The notes below the pieces were generated by a model. The model did not search any database, was not told the origin of the DNA, and worked only from the letters and a program-made list of their open reading frames with translations. Positions 34,927 to 45,595 of a stretch of DNA of 64,000 nucleotides are shown one piece after another; position 1 is the first letter of the stretch; each line of letters opens with the position of its first letter. The DNA lies in the NCBI GenBank assembly GCA_028564705.1, contig JAPXFQ010002151.1, positions 620,001 to 684,000 on the forward strand, written 5' to 3'. A program made the translations under genes and the position numbers. Source of the stretch: Apricaphanius iberus. Its lineage: Eukaryota > Chordata > Actinopteri > Cyprinodontiformes > Aphaniidae.

Positions 34927-37867
34927 TTGCTGCTCTATGAGGCATCTAAGATGGCGCCGAGGATGGCAGCCATGGTGCTTTCGTGCGCTCTGTTTTGTTT
35001 GTTCTTGTGCGTTAACTGTTCGTCTGCGTGCTCTTATACCCGCATGGAGCTTCTGGACATTAGAACTACCACCCCTACGGACTTATTACCTTTTTTTTTA
35101 GCATCAGCTGCGGACCTGGTCCATTTTTTGACCAAAAGAGGGAAACGGCGCAGTGGAAAGCGAGCGGGTTCACTCGTCCGCCTGCGCAGACGGGGCGCGC
35201 GCACACCTTTACCTGGCATCTTTCTCTCAAACGTCCGCTCACTTCCCAACAAGATGGACGAACTAGCGCTGCTGATGAGAAGTAACAAGGACTTTTCCTC
35301 GTCTTGTGTTTTGTGCTTCACGGAGACGTGGCTAAGCGCTTCACCTGGAAGGCTTCCATCTCCTCCGCGCGGATCGCAACGCGGAGCTCTCCAACAAAAC
35401 AAAAGGCGGTGGCGTTTGCTTCTACATCAACAGCAGCTGGTGCACGGATGTGACTGTGATCTCCCAACACTGCGCTCCTTATCTGGAATATCTTTTCATT
35501 CACTGTAAGCCTTTTTATTCACCGCGTGAGATCGCTTCATTCATTCTGGTGGCTGCCTACATTCCGCCGAGCGCGGACGTGCGTGAGGCTCAGCGCACGC
35601 TTGCAGGCCAGATATTACATGCGGAGCGGTCTTTTCCGGACTCTCTTGTTATCGTGCTTGGTGACTTTAACAAGGGAAACCTGAGCCAGGAATTACCAAA
35701 GTATAGACAGTTCATTAAATGCCCGACCAGAGAGGAAAACACGTTGGATCACTGCTACACTACAGTCAGCAGAGCGTATCATGCTGTGCCGCGCGCTGCC
35801 CTCGGACTATCAGATCACGTGATGGTGCACCTAATTCCCTCATACCGACAGAGACTGAAATTGGCCAAGCCTGCGGTGATAACAACAAGGAAATACACCT
35901 CTGAAGCTGTGGAGGAGCTGCGCTCATGTTGGGAGACGAGAGACTGGGGAGCGTTTGGAGCAGCCACGGACAATCTGGACGAGTATACGGACACTGTGAC
36001 CTCATACATTCAGTTCAATGAGACGCGCATCATCCCAACGCGCACCAGGATTTGTTATAACAATGACAAGCCCTGGTTCACACCCAAGCTCCGGCGCCTA
36101 CGTGAGGAGAAGGAAGTAGCGTGGCGGAGCGAGGACCGGAGTACATACAGACGAGCAAAGTACCACTTCAGCAGTGAAGTGAGAAGAGCAAAATCTGTGT
36201 ACTCCAACCATATACAGGAACACTTTAGCTCCAATGACTCTGCAGCCGTGTGGAGGGGGTTGAGGGCTCTCAAACTACAAGCCCAAAGCCCCCCAGGCCC
36301 TGAACGACCGGACTCTCGCCCAGGGCCTGAATACACACTACTGCCGCTTTGAACAGCCGTCTGCTCCTCACACCTCTGCTCCTCCCCCCACCATCACCCA
36401 AACCATCAACGACCCCAGCACTTCATCAAAGGACTCCTCAGACCCCCCCTCCTCCCCCCCTGCCCTCTCCATCCAGGAGGAGGATGTGCGCCGACAGTTT
36501 TTGAGGCTGAACAGGAGAAAGGCCCCCGGGCCGGACGGTGTCTCCCCCTCCACCCTGAGACACTGCGCGGATCAGCTGGCCCCCGTGTTCACGGACATTT
36601 TCATCACCTCCCTGGCGCTCTGTCGCGTGCCGTCCTGCTTCAAAACCTCCACCATCGTCCCTGTCCCCAAAAAGCCACGGATCACAGGACTTAATGACTA
36701 CAGGCCGGTGGTGCTGACGTCTGTGGTCATGAAGTCATTTGAGCGCTTGGTTCTGCCCCACCTCAAGGACATCACCGCCCCCCTCCTGGACCCACTGCAG
36801 TTCGCCTACAGAGCCAACAGGTCTGTGGATGATGCAGTGAACCTGGCCCTCCATTTCATCCTGGAGCATCTGGACTCCCCAGGAACCTACGCCAGGATCC
36901 TGTTTGTGGACTTCAGCTCTGCCTTCAACACCATTCTCCCTGGACTGCTACGAGACAAGCTCTACCAGCTCAGCGTGCCGACTCCCTCTGCAGGTGGATC
37001 ACTGACTTCCTGTCGGACCGGAGACAGCACGTGCGGTTGGGGAAGATTGTCTCGGACAATCGGACTACAAACACTGGGACTCCTCAGGGCTGTGTACTCT
37101 CCCCCTGGCTCTTCTCGCTGTATACAAACCGCTGCACCTCCAGTCACCAGTCCGTAAAGCTGATCAAGTTTGCGGACGACACCACCCTCATCGGACTTAT
37201 CTCAGACGGTGATGAGTCCGCCTACAGGAGAGAGGTGGACCGGCTGGCTTCTTGGTGCAGTCACAACAACCTGGAGCTGAACGCCCAGAAGACAGTGGAG
37301 ATGATCATGGACTTCAGGAAAGTCACAGCCCCACCGTATCCCCTCACCCTGATGGACTCCCCCACCCCCATCTCCATCGTGTACTCCTTCCGTTTCCTGG
37401 GCACCACCATCACCCAGGACCTCAAGTGGGAGCCAACCATCAGCTCCCTCATCAAGAAGGCCCAGCAGAGGATGTACTTCCTGCGGCAGCTGAGGAAACT
37501 CAAGGTGCGGACCGAGATGCTGGTGCAGTTCTACACGGCCATCATCGAGTCCATCCTCACCTCCTCCATCACCGTGTGGTTCCCCGGCGCCGCAGACCGG
37601 GACAAACACCGACTGCAGCGCATTGTGCGTGCTGCTGAGAAGGTGATTGGCTGCAGGCTCCCATCCCTCCGGGACCTGTTCTCCTCCAGGACCCGGAGGC
37701 GTGTGGGTCGGATCACAGCTGACTCTTCTCAACCTGGACACCGACTATTCTCCCTCCTCCCCTCAGGCAGGAGGCTACGGTCCATCCAGACCCACACCTC
37801 CCGCCACCTGAACAGTTTCTTCCCCTCCGCCATCAGACTCATGAACAACAACAAGACCCGATAGTTC
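34927..37867 (+). pseudogene. Rex1 endonuclease-reverse transcriptase, three frame changes
   Basis: This would encode the polyprotein that nicks target DNA and copies the element's RNA in place. The endonuclease begins with GIFLSNVRSLPNKMDELALL (about 35215) and FTETWLS. The frame changes near 35340 and continues with GDFNKGNL, NTLDHCYTT and LGLSDHVMVHL (35660-35850), the C-terminal endonuclease motifs. The next change, near 36350-36480, leads to RRKAPGPDGVSPSTLRHC, LNDYRPVVLTS and LFVDFSSAFNTILPGLL. The third, near 36990, leads to GTPQGCVLSPWLFSLYTN and KFADDTTLIGL, with both catalytic aspartates intact (37175-37180). It ends RHLNSFFPSAIRLMNNNKTR and stop at 37862-37864. Motifs survive, but the frame changes make it non-autonomous. 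Confidence 0.85.
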
Positions 37868-38243
37868 AGTTAAAGACCCATGTAGGATAGAACCATCTGC
37901 ACTACGTAACTTTATTTTACTGCACTGTGTGGTCTGATCACACTTAGATCTGCTGCTGTCATTCACCTGCACATCTGTGAATGGAACCCTGCTGCTGTTC
38001 TCATGTTAAAAAGGATGTTTATCTTTTCATAGTTCTTTTATATACATACAGATTATAATATTTATAAAGACTTTAGCCTTATGGCTCATTCTTTTTATTT
38101 TATTTTTTATTTTATTTTTTTTATTTTATTTTTTTTTTACTTATGTTAAATGTTTTATGTGCACAACTGTACCGGAAAAAATTCCTAGTTTGTGAACTTG
38201 TTCTCAAACAATGGCAATAAAACCGATTCTGATTCTGATTCTG
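34945..38243 (+). mobile_element. Rex1/Babar-type LINE, near full length
   Basis: A GC-rich 3.3-kb block in AT-rich DNA carries, in order, a promoter-like start, an apurinic endonuclease region, a reverse transcriptase and a 3' UTR. It ends in ATTCTG repeats (38225-38243) after an AATAAAA motif. The codons for FSSAFNT (36914-36934) match the conserved Rex1 site used for family typing. About 3.3 kb fits a full-length member. No clear target duplication was seen beside the tail. Confidence 0.8.
34948..34957 (+). promoter_or_regulatory. YY1-type site AAGATGGCGC at LINE 5' end
   Basis: AAGATGGCGC matches the YY1 consensus and stands at the 5' end of the Rex1 copy. Several vertebrate LINE promoters use a YY1 site in this position to fix the start of transcription. 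Its presence suggests that the 5' end of this copy is nearly complete. Confidence 0.5.
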
Positions 38244-38249
38244 AACAGC

Positions 38250-38534
38250 AGCAGGTGCACTGCAAGCTCTAACTAGGGAAACAACCTGGTCAAGAGTAAA
38301 GAAGCTGGTGCAGCTCCATGGCTCTGCTTGTTGGTTGTAACTTTCCTTAATTTGCTTCTCTAGCAGTAAAATTCTGGGGGCTTTTATCTTGTGAACTGTT
38401 CTTGCTCTGTCACGTCCTCTTTTTATTATCCTCATCTTCTTTGATTTCTTTGACAGATCTACCATGGCTCGAGTCTCAAAACCTTGGGTTTGTTTAAATA
38501 ATTTGGTAGCGTGTAGCATACAGCCGTAAAGCAA
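38250..38534 (-). other. Unassigned coding-like minus-strand segment
   Basis: About 95 codons are open on the minus strand. They contain a basic run KKSKKMRIIKRGRDRARTV and then a smoother stretch with WSCTSFFTLDQVVSLVRAC. The composition looks like real protein, not a repeat translation. It ends exactly at the Rex1 tail, so Rex1 may have inserted into an older coding unit or transposon. I do not recognise the family. No start or splice context is clear. Confidence 0.3.
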
Positions 38535-38584
38535 AACTCAGTCAGTTCTTCCAGGCAGGAAACCTGCAGATGAAAAGTTGTATA

Positions 38585-39170
38585 GTGCGATTTTCAGCAG
38601 AGCAACACTCCCCATGCAGTGAAAGCTCCAAAAATGAACATAATAAATGCTGGTGTGCCACCGAAAGGTAGACTGCCAAAGCCCCCACCATGGCAAGAGT
38701 AGCCCACCAGCCCAGGCCCCTGACCAGACGGCCTGACATACCCCCCAGACTCCAACCCCCTATGGTCAAACGAACTGGGGCGTGGGAAGATCCCCAGCCT
38801 CTGTCCCCCCGCTCGAATGTTGTGTTGTTCTAATGTGCACTTAAAACAGAGGGGTGGAACCAGAATGCTGCCAGACACCCCCATCTCTCATTGTCTAGAT
38901 GCAGTTAAGCAGTGGGCCCCGGCACCAGAGGCGAGGCTCCTTAAGGGGCTCCGCTTCCAGCACTGAGGTCAATCCTTTGCCAGGTCCCTACATGTGTGCG
39001 TCTCATGTAAATGTTGTGAGTGAAAGTGTCTAATTTGTACAGTAAAATTGGAACCCAGGCCGCCACCGGGTAGCGAAGACGGAAATTCCTCCCCGCCCTC
39101 CACGCCCTATGTGAATGGTATAATGAAGGAGCAGGTGGACAGAGGCGTCCGGGGATGGGGAGGAAACAAC
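38585..39170 (-). mobile_element. L1-like LINE 3' UTR, distal part
   Basis: On the minus strand this is GT/GGG-rich low-complexity sequence of the kind found in the 3' UTR of fish L1-like elements. It continues the block at 40986-41961 across the inserted L2. The exact distal end is uncertain. Confidence 0.5.
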
Positions 39171-40826
39171 TGGGGTGACAAAATTAAGTTGATCAAGGAG
39201 AAAATCCCTCCCCTTTTGTGTGGAACCCCTGCTGTCGTTGAGCCTGTCTCCAGCTTGTGGTCCTCTTTTAGGTCTGTGACTCTTGCTGATATCTCAGCAC
39301 TGGTGACCAAGATGAAACTCTCCTCTTGCTCATCGGATGTCCTTCCGTGTAGGCTTTTTGTGAAAGTGTTTGAGGTAATTGGCCCCTGGGTTACCAAAAT
39401 GGTTAACCTTTCTCTGTCCTCCGGTGTGTTTCCCAATGCATTTAAGCATGCTATAGTGGAGCCTTTACTCAAAAAGACAGGCTTAGACCCGACTGTCCTC
39501 AGTAACTTCAGGCCGATCTCTAAGCTACCAATCTTGTCCAAGATCCTAGAAAAGGTGGTCTCTGAGCAGCTGTCATTATTCCTGGATCAAAACAACATCC
39601 ATGAGACATTTCAGTCTGGTTTCCGCAAACATCACTCTACGGAGACAGCCTTGCTGAAAGTGTCCAGTGACATTATGATGTCTGCTGATTCGGGAAAGTG
39701 CACTGTTCTAGTTCTCTTAGATCTGTCCTCAGCCTTTGACACTGTCAACCACCAAATCCTGATGAAAAGGCTGAGGGAGGAAGTAGGACTGTCAGGTTCA
39801 GTTCTTTATTGGTTCTCGTCATACCTCTCTGGGCGCAGCTTTAGTGTCATAGCTAACCAAATAAGGTCTGGATCAGCAGATCTGTTGTGTGGAGTCCCCC
39901 AAGGTTCTGTTTTGGGTCCTTTATTATTTTTGTTGTACTTGATCCCCTTGGGAAAAATCATCCAGAGATTTCCTGATGTCTCCTACCACATGTTTGCGGA
40001 TGATATTCAGCTGTACTGCTCTTTTAAGTCTTCTGAGCTCCACAGGCTAAATTCCTTAGTTTATTGCTTGGTGGAGATTAATCAATGGCTAAGTGTGAAC
40101 ACCTTGCAGCTAAACGTGGACAAAACTGAAACCCTGGTTATTGCCCCTGATGGCTCCATTCCTGGGATAAACCAGTATTTGGGTGACTTGGGCCAGTCTG
40201 TTAAACCGAGCCTAAGAAACCTGGGTGTTGTGTTCGACAAAGACATGTCATTAGTGCAACACTGCAAACAGTTGACAAGGAATTGCTTCTTTCATCTGAG
40301 GAATATTTCTAAACTCAGGAAAATGTTGTCGAAAAATTATTTAGAGCTGGTCATTCACGCATTTGTGTCTTCGCGTTTGGACTATTGTAATAGTTTGTTC
40401 TCTTGTCTAAACAAGAAGGAGCTGTCTCGCCTGCAGCTGGTGCAAAACTCCGCAGCAAGAATTCTGACCCACTCTAATAGGAGGTCACACATAACCCCTA
40501 TTCTCAAAGCTTTTCATTGGCTGCCAGTTTCTTTTAGGATCAATTTTAAAATTCTGGTTTTAACTTTTAGAGCTTTGCATGGTCAGGCCCCACCCTACAT
40601 CAGCGATCTGATCCAGCCGTACACCCCAGCTCGGGCGCTGAGGTCTGTGGATCAGAATCTGCTGATGGTTCCTCGTACTCGCTTCCGGACCAGAGGAGAC
40701 CGATCCTTCCAGGCCGTTGCCCCCAGGCTTTGGAACGATCTTCCGCTCTATCTGCGTTCCATGGAGTCTGTTGACTCCTTCAAAAGGCAACTAAAGACCT
40801 TTTTATTTGTACAGGCTTTTGCCTAA
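39048..40826 (+). CDS. L2-type reverse transcriptase, open but lacking endonuclease
   Basis: 592 codons without a stop. The first 41 residues or so come from antisense L1 UTR and are fortuitous. Real L2 protein begins near residue 42. Blocks in order: [55 protein letters not shown] (first aspartate), GVPQGSVLGPLLFLLY, MFADDIQLYCSF (F316-D319, catalytic pair intact), LQLNVDKTETLVI, and the C-terminal FHWLPVSFRINFKILVL with TFLFVQAFA. The endonuclease that would precede the reverse transcriptase is missing through 5' truncation, so the copy cannot move by itself although its polymerase domain looks undamaged. A chance ATG supplies the start. Whether it is expressed is unknown. Confidence 0.75.
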   Translation: MEPRPPPGSEDGNSSPPSTPYVNGIMKEQVDRGVRGWGGNNWGDKIKLIKEKIPPLLCGTPAVVEPVSSLWSSFRSVTLADISALVTKMKLSSCSSDVLPCRLFVKVFEVIGPWVTKMVNLSLSSGVFPNAFKHAIVEPLLKKTGLDPTVLSNFRPISKLPILSKILEKVVSEQLSLFLDQNNIHETFQSGFRKHHSTETALLKVSSDIMMSADSGKCTVLVLLDLSSAFDTVNHQILMKRLREEVGLSGSVLYWFSSYLSGRSFSVIANQIRSGSADLLCGVPQGSVLGPLLFLLYLIPLGKIIQRFPDVSYHMFADDIQLYCSFKSSELHRLNSLVYCLVEINQWLSVNTLQLNVDKTETLVIAPDGSIPGINQYLGDLGQSVKPSLRNLGVVFDKDMSLVQHCKQLTRNCFFHLRNISKLRKMLSKNYLELVIHAFVSSRLDYCNSLFSCLNKKELSRLQLVQNSAARILTHSNRRSHITPILKAFHWLPVSFRINFKILVLTFRALHGQAPPYISDLIQPYTPARALRSVDQNLLMVPRTRFRTRGDRSFQAVAPRLWNDLPLYLRSMESVDSFKRQLKTFLFVQAFA

Positions 40827-40985
40827 TTGTTTTGGGGCTGTTATGATTGTAAATGTGTTGTCTTGAGCTTTTAACTTGTATGTATCTCTTATTGTGTTTT
40901 CATTGTAACTGTGAAGCGCTCTGTGACCATGGTCTGTGAAGGGCGCTGTATAAATAAGCTTTACTTACTTACTTACTTACAATGC
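39171..40985 (+). mobile_element. L2-type LINE, 5'-truncated, inside L1 3' UTR
   Basis: The insertion begins at DKIKLIKEKIPP, the linker ahead of the reverse transcriptase, and ends with GCGCTGTATAAATAAGC and a TTAC tandem tail (40962-40980). L1-like UTR sequence in the opposite orientation lies on both sides, so the L2 is the younger insertion. No clear target duplication was recognised. Confidence 0.75.
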
Positions 40986-41961
40986 CATCCCCAGGGAGCC
41001 AGCTCCCCTGCTGAAGGCAGTCAATAGCATGATCCACCAGGGGTGGGAGGCCTCAGCACGTCAAAGTCGGAGCCCACAGCCATGGCACCACCAAGCCCCA
41101 TGGGGGCCAAGGCACCCCCCGGCCCCAATCCCAACATTCATACTACTATTAAAACACAGGTTGAGTTTAACACCCCCCACACACACACACACACACACAT
41201 ACACACCCTCCCCTGTGTCCAAGCACACCCCATTAGGGAGAGCACCTGTGCTGGATGGTATACTCCTCCCCGCCAACAAGAGAGGGCCCCAGCACTGCCT
41301 GCACACCAAGGGCCCCCGCGCTGAGCTAGGAACCCAGTGCACCACCGACTCAGATACCTAGGCCACACCGTACTGTGCACGTGAGCAGACTGAAGCCCCA
41401 GGCGACTGACCCACCAGAGCGACATCCACCACCCCTGCTATTGCCGTCCGATGGCCACCGACTCGGATACCCAGGCCACACCGTACCGTGCCTCTGAGCA
41501 GACCGAAGCCCCAGGCAACTGACCCACCAGACCGACATCCGATGGCCGGGAAGCAACTGAACCCAGCACCCCCACCCACCAGCCCCAAACCCCACCACTC
41601 GGCTAGCCCACTGTGGAGGCCGACCAACACCAGCCAAGGGGCCGACCACAGGTAAGGGAGTGCGGTGCCCCAGAACCCCAAGCCCAGCCCAGACCCACCC
41701 CAGAGCAGCACAACAACAGGCCAGTAACCCGTGTCCGCCAGCGCAACCCCCCTAAGGTGTCGCCAGCAGCCACAAGGAGTCACCACCCAAAGCCTGCAAA
41801 ATCCCACCCCAGGTGAGGGTCATGGTACCCAGCGCCCCGACCGCAAACGGACCACCCCCAAGGACCCCTCGTAGACGCCCCCGACCCTAAAGTTCCAAAT
41901 CAGTGACCGCGTCCCCCAGAACAAAATCAAGGGCCCTGCCCCCACTAGGTGATGGAGCTGA
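40986..41961 (-). mobile_element. L1-like LINE 3' UTR, proximal part
   Basis: This lies directly downstream (minus strand) of the ORF2 stop. It is strongly strand-biased, C/A-rich on plus and G/T-rich on minus, and includes (CA)n at 41178-41200 and a tandem duplication of about 113 bp (41344-41545). The long frames here (for example 41358-41807 minus) are Trp/Gly/Val-rich translations of this UTR and not proteins. Confidence 0.6.
41344..41545 (-). repeat. 113-bp tandem duplication within L1 3' UTR
   Basis: ACCGACTCAGATACCTAGG at 41344 recurs as ACCGACTCGGATACCCAGG at 41457, followed by the same ACACCGTACYGTGC and AGCCCCAGGCRACTGACCC blocks. Confidence 0.8.
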
Positions 41962-42560
41962 TCAAGGATGTGGAAATGTGGAGACAGAAGCCATTACTAG
42001 ACCAATGTAATCCAGAAGGAGATCTCTATATTGATTAGTATTAAGAGCATTTTTATTTTTCCAGTTCAAGAAGATATTTTTCTTAGCGATGCATAAGGCA
42101 ATGTGAACTAATTGCATAGACTTTGTATCTATGGAAACTTCATCTAAATTTCCCAGCAAGCAAACTGGGGGAGAAGGTGTGATATTACATTTTCACCACT
42201 TTGATAGGTCTGCACATATCTAGTACCAATATTTCTTAACAGGTGGGCAGAACCAAAGCACATGAATATAATTGTCTGGTATATTGCTTGTACATTGTAA
42301 ACAGGTATTAGACGGCGTAAAACCCATCTTGAACATCCGTTGGCCTGTATAATGCACTCTATGAAGGATTTTATATTGTATTAATCGTAGATTAGGATTT
42401 AAAAATAAAACAAAGGTTCTTAAAGAAATCTGACACAAGAGGTTTTGGCCAAATGAGATGTTCCATCTCCCATTTTGAAATATGAAGGGCTATTGATTCG
42501 TCTAATGTATTTAAAGTTTTGTATATTTTAGATAGCAGTTTTGGGGGGGTACCCTCTCAT
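41962..42560 (-). pseudogene. L1-like LINE ORF2, C-terminal end
   Basis: Minus-strand blocks in order: KIYKTLNTLDESIALHISKW (about 42490-42530), LIQYKILHRVHYTGQRMFKM (42320-42390), CLQCTSNIPDNYIHVLWFCP with a Cys-rich zinc-knuckle-like spacing (42240-42310), then LVHIALCIAKKNIFLNWKNK (about 42050-42110) and a stop near 41962. These are the characteristic C-terminal blocks of L1-type ORF2 downstream of reverse transcriptase. At least two frame changes join them. The polymerase and endonuclease are absent, so this is a 5'-truncated insertion extending at most to about 42650. Confidence 0.75.
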
Positions 42561-43690
42561 TCTTCAAAAAACCTATGGTATCCAGTAATCCAATGTTATC
42601 TTCCTCATCCCCACTCAATATTTTGATGTCTAGCTACCTAAGAGACATATTGATCACAGTTAGCAGTAACCATATTTAAAATGTTTAATTATGTTGTGTG
42701 TGAGTACGCCACAGTTTCTGTATTTGTACCAATAAAAATGTACATTTTAAATAGCTCCCAATTTGACTCCCAACACTTGTTTTTCTCACAGTGAATACGT
42801 TTTAAAAATGACCCATTCATTCCAAATTGTAATGAGGTCTTGAAAATGGGTGCTATGTGTTACCATTAAAGATCACAAACAGTGACAGATCAGAAGGGAC
42901 TAGATAATACAGGGAGGATGACTCTACCAGGTTAGAAAAATGAACTGTTCTCAGCCATCTTCTTCACTTTTTATCCACTTAGCATGACAATGAAGAAGGG
43001 ATTTTGTCCTTCCCTCACCTCCATCTACTTCCTCCACTGTCTCGCACTCCACCTTTTAAAATAATATCTTTTTCATTCCCCGTTTTCAGCCTTCTTACCT
43101 AACTATTATATTTTGGTTTCTTTTCCCCCTCCCAGTCCTCCTCCACCTTCTCCTCCTCTCATCTTGCTTCCTTCTTTCATTTGTTCTCTAGTCTTTCGCT
43201 CCCTCTTCTCACTTTGAGCGAAATAGATTTTCAATTACGTGTTGAGTGCCTGGAAGCCTCTATATTTCCCACCCTGACCCCAATACAGCTGAAGTGATAT
43301 CCCACGCAGCAGAAACACGCACACACGCATACGTGCATCAACAACCCCACACACGCATCTGACAAACTTCCGCCTTCACTTACAGCCTAATGGAGAGGAG
43401 GAGTTGCTGGAGGATTTCTTCAGTCTCCTGGACATACTCACTAAAATACCTGAGACACACAACTATCACAGACAGACAGGGAAATTAAATGTTGCATTAG
43501 TCCTTGCTAACAACATCATAAAGGAATATCTCATATTACCAACATGATGGAAAAAAAGTATAGCCTATGCTTTGGCGGCCTATCCAGGGTTTTTCACCCG
43601 TAATTGTTGAAGATAGGTACCCTCAACAGGATCATGGTGTGATGCAGGCAGTTTGCATTAAGGATATGGATTTTATATATATATAAATAT
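42561..43690. other. Unique stretch, no gene seen
   Basis: No domain-bearing frame. CT-rich block at 43000-43210. Short (TA)n at 43674-43690 beside the hAT insertion. Confidence 0.4.
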
Positions 43691-44047
43691 TAGGGATGCA
43701 CCGAAAAATTCGGTAACAGAAAAATGTCGGCCGAAAATGACCCAAAAGTGCATTTTCGGTTTTCGGCCGAAAGACCTAAATCACCGAAACAACACAGCCG
43801 AAACTTTATTAATTTAATTTATATTGTGCATTGTTGTTATGCCAGTGCTAAATAAATATCTTCATTGTTTTGTAACTGATATATTGCAATGCCTTGATTT
43901 TAGTGAGGTTAGTACACATCATAGCCATAAATTCTATGGTTCTAATAATTGACAATCATTTCTTTCGGTGTTTCGGTTTTCGGCCATAGTTTTCTTCATT
44001 TTCGGTTTTCGGTTTCGGCCAAGAGTTTTCATTTCGGGGCATCCCTA
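43691..44047. mobile_element. hAT-type MITE
   Basis: The left end TAGGGATGCACCGAAA and the complement of the right end TAGGGATGCCCCGAAA match at 15 of 16. Subterminal TTCGGTTTTCGGCC repeats point inward on both sides. The flanks ATAAATAT and ATATATAT agree at 7 of 8 positions, as expected for an 8-bp hAT duplication, although the AT-rich setting weakens this. No transposase. Confidence 0.8.
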
Positions 44048-44849
44048 ATATATATACAGAGAGAGAGAAAGAGAGAGAGCGAACAGGTATTATTCCTGTC
44101 ACTTGAATGTACTGCATGTCACATGTTAACATCAAGTATTTGCAGTGTTGCTTGTCATTACAAGGATTTGAAACCATTTAGAGATGGTTCTTGCAAGAAA
44201 GTTACCATAGCTACAATTTAAAAGAAAGTATTTGTTCATATATAGGTCATACATGAATATAAGCCATGTGTTTTCATGTTATCACATAGATATTTACACA
44301 GAAAGGAGGTATATGTAAAAAATGTTGATGTTTTAATTACCTCAGCCAGGAGATAACGTGTGCCTGTCTGTTTGTCTGTCAGTATGTCTGTTAGCAACAT
44401 AACTAAAAAACTGAAGGACCTACTTCGGTGACATTTTTTAAAATATCCACCCACCGACCAGTGGTGCTTCCCTCCACTCCTCTGCCATGTCAGAGAGCTC
44501 ACAAGCGGCTCCCCTCATGCAGGAGCCCCGAACCTCCGCTCTCTGCTGGAACAGCACAGCTGACTCGAACAAAGCTGTTTCAATAAGAGACATTAATTGG
44601 AAAAGTACTTAAAGTTAGAATTACATAACAATATGGGGAGTAATGAGTGGACCTGGCGGATGTCTCTCTGAGTGCTTTCTAGTTTAAGACATGCAGTTTT
44701 TCAAACTCTGCCTGAAAATCATCAGAACAGCACTAACAATGCATCAACAGAATACCAGCACAACAGTAACATGCATGGTCAGAAAATAAATCACACTTTA
44801 GCCTACCAGAAAAGTCCTGGTCGCTACCTCCCTCTTCCTCTTGCCCACC
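44048..44849. other. Mostly unique stretch with a possible dispersed repeat
   Basis: 44336-44440 (ATTACCTCAGCCAGGAG, then CTGTCTGTTTGTCTG and TTAGCAACATAACT) resembles a repeat seen in many fish genomes, but I cannot name its class. The minus frame 44236-44502 overlaps it and has no domain. Confidence 0.35.
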
Positions 44850-45191
44850 AAAGCCAACGTCTCACCATCGATGCCAGTCTTATGTGCACTAGCTCTGTTT
44901 TCTTCTTTGACACCAGCTGGACTGCCTTCAATTAATTTATTCATGTGTTTTACATGAGAGTGTGAGCATGATGTGCAAAGCAATAGTCAAAAACAAAACC
45001 GATGTCTTATTGGATGCATAATCTTTCCGCACAAGGCTGTCCTACTTTTGCACCTCCTACTACAGTTTCATTCGGAGGCCCTTAGCCAGTAAAAATCTAC
45101 AAATTAACTACATCGTTGTATAGGAAGCAGGGTCCAAAGCATCCAAATCCATTGCACATAAGATTGGTATCGATGGTGAGACGTTGGCTTT
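44850..45191. repeat. 39-bp inverted repeat pair, about 264 bp apart
   Basis: AAAGCCAACGTCTCACCATC... at 44850-44888 reappears as its complement at 45153-45191, with 37 of 39 bases matching. Beyond the arms identity stops on the outside and fades on the inside. No TA, TTA or 8-bp duplication is evident. It could be a small MITE, or an inverted duplication. Confidence 0.7.
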
Positions 45192-45595
45192 AGGTTCTCA
45201 TTTCTTCCCACTGTCTGAGATCAAATCAAACTAATCTTTTCCAGTTACAGGTAACGTGTCTCTATTGTCCAAATGCCAGAATATTTTGAGTGAGAAATAA
45301 AATAAAATTATTCTTTAAATTAATACAGTTTACATACTGTTAGTATTCAAAGCATTTACCTTCCTGTTCTTAAACCAGTTTGTAACTAATTCGGTGGTAT
45401 GCTGGTTATTGTCCATTTACAAGAGCCATGTGTACAGAAGCTTCAACTTCAGATGTTTACAGGTGTAGCTTCAATCTTTGCATATCATCTTACTCCCGAC
45501 TATTTTCGGAAGAGGATGGGCCTGCAAGAAAACTGCAACAAGATGCTACCACTTCTATACTTTACATTTAGGCGTGTTTTTCTCAGACTTGAAAG
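45192..45595. other. Unique stretch, no gene seen
   Basis: AT-rich. The frame 45399-45695 is a chance frame that enters antisense Rex3. Confidence 0.4.

Noticed and set aside
37202..37741. Long frames antisense to Rex1 reverse transcriptase
   Set aside because: Shadows of the GC-rich sense coding sequence.
41358..41807. 149-codon Trp/Gly-rich minus-strand frame and neighbours
   Set aside because: Translation of the biased L1-like 3' UTR and its 113-bp duplication.
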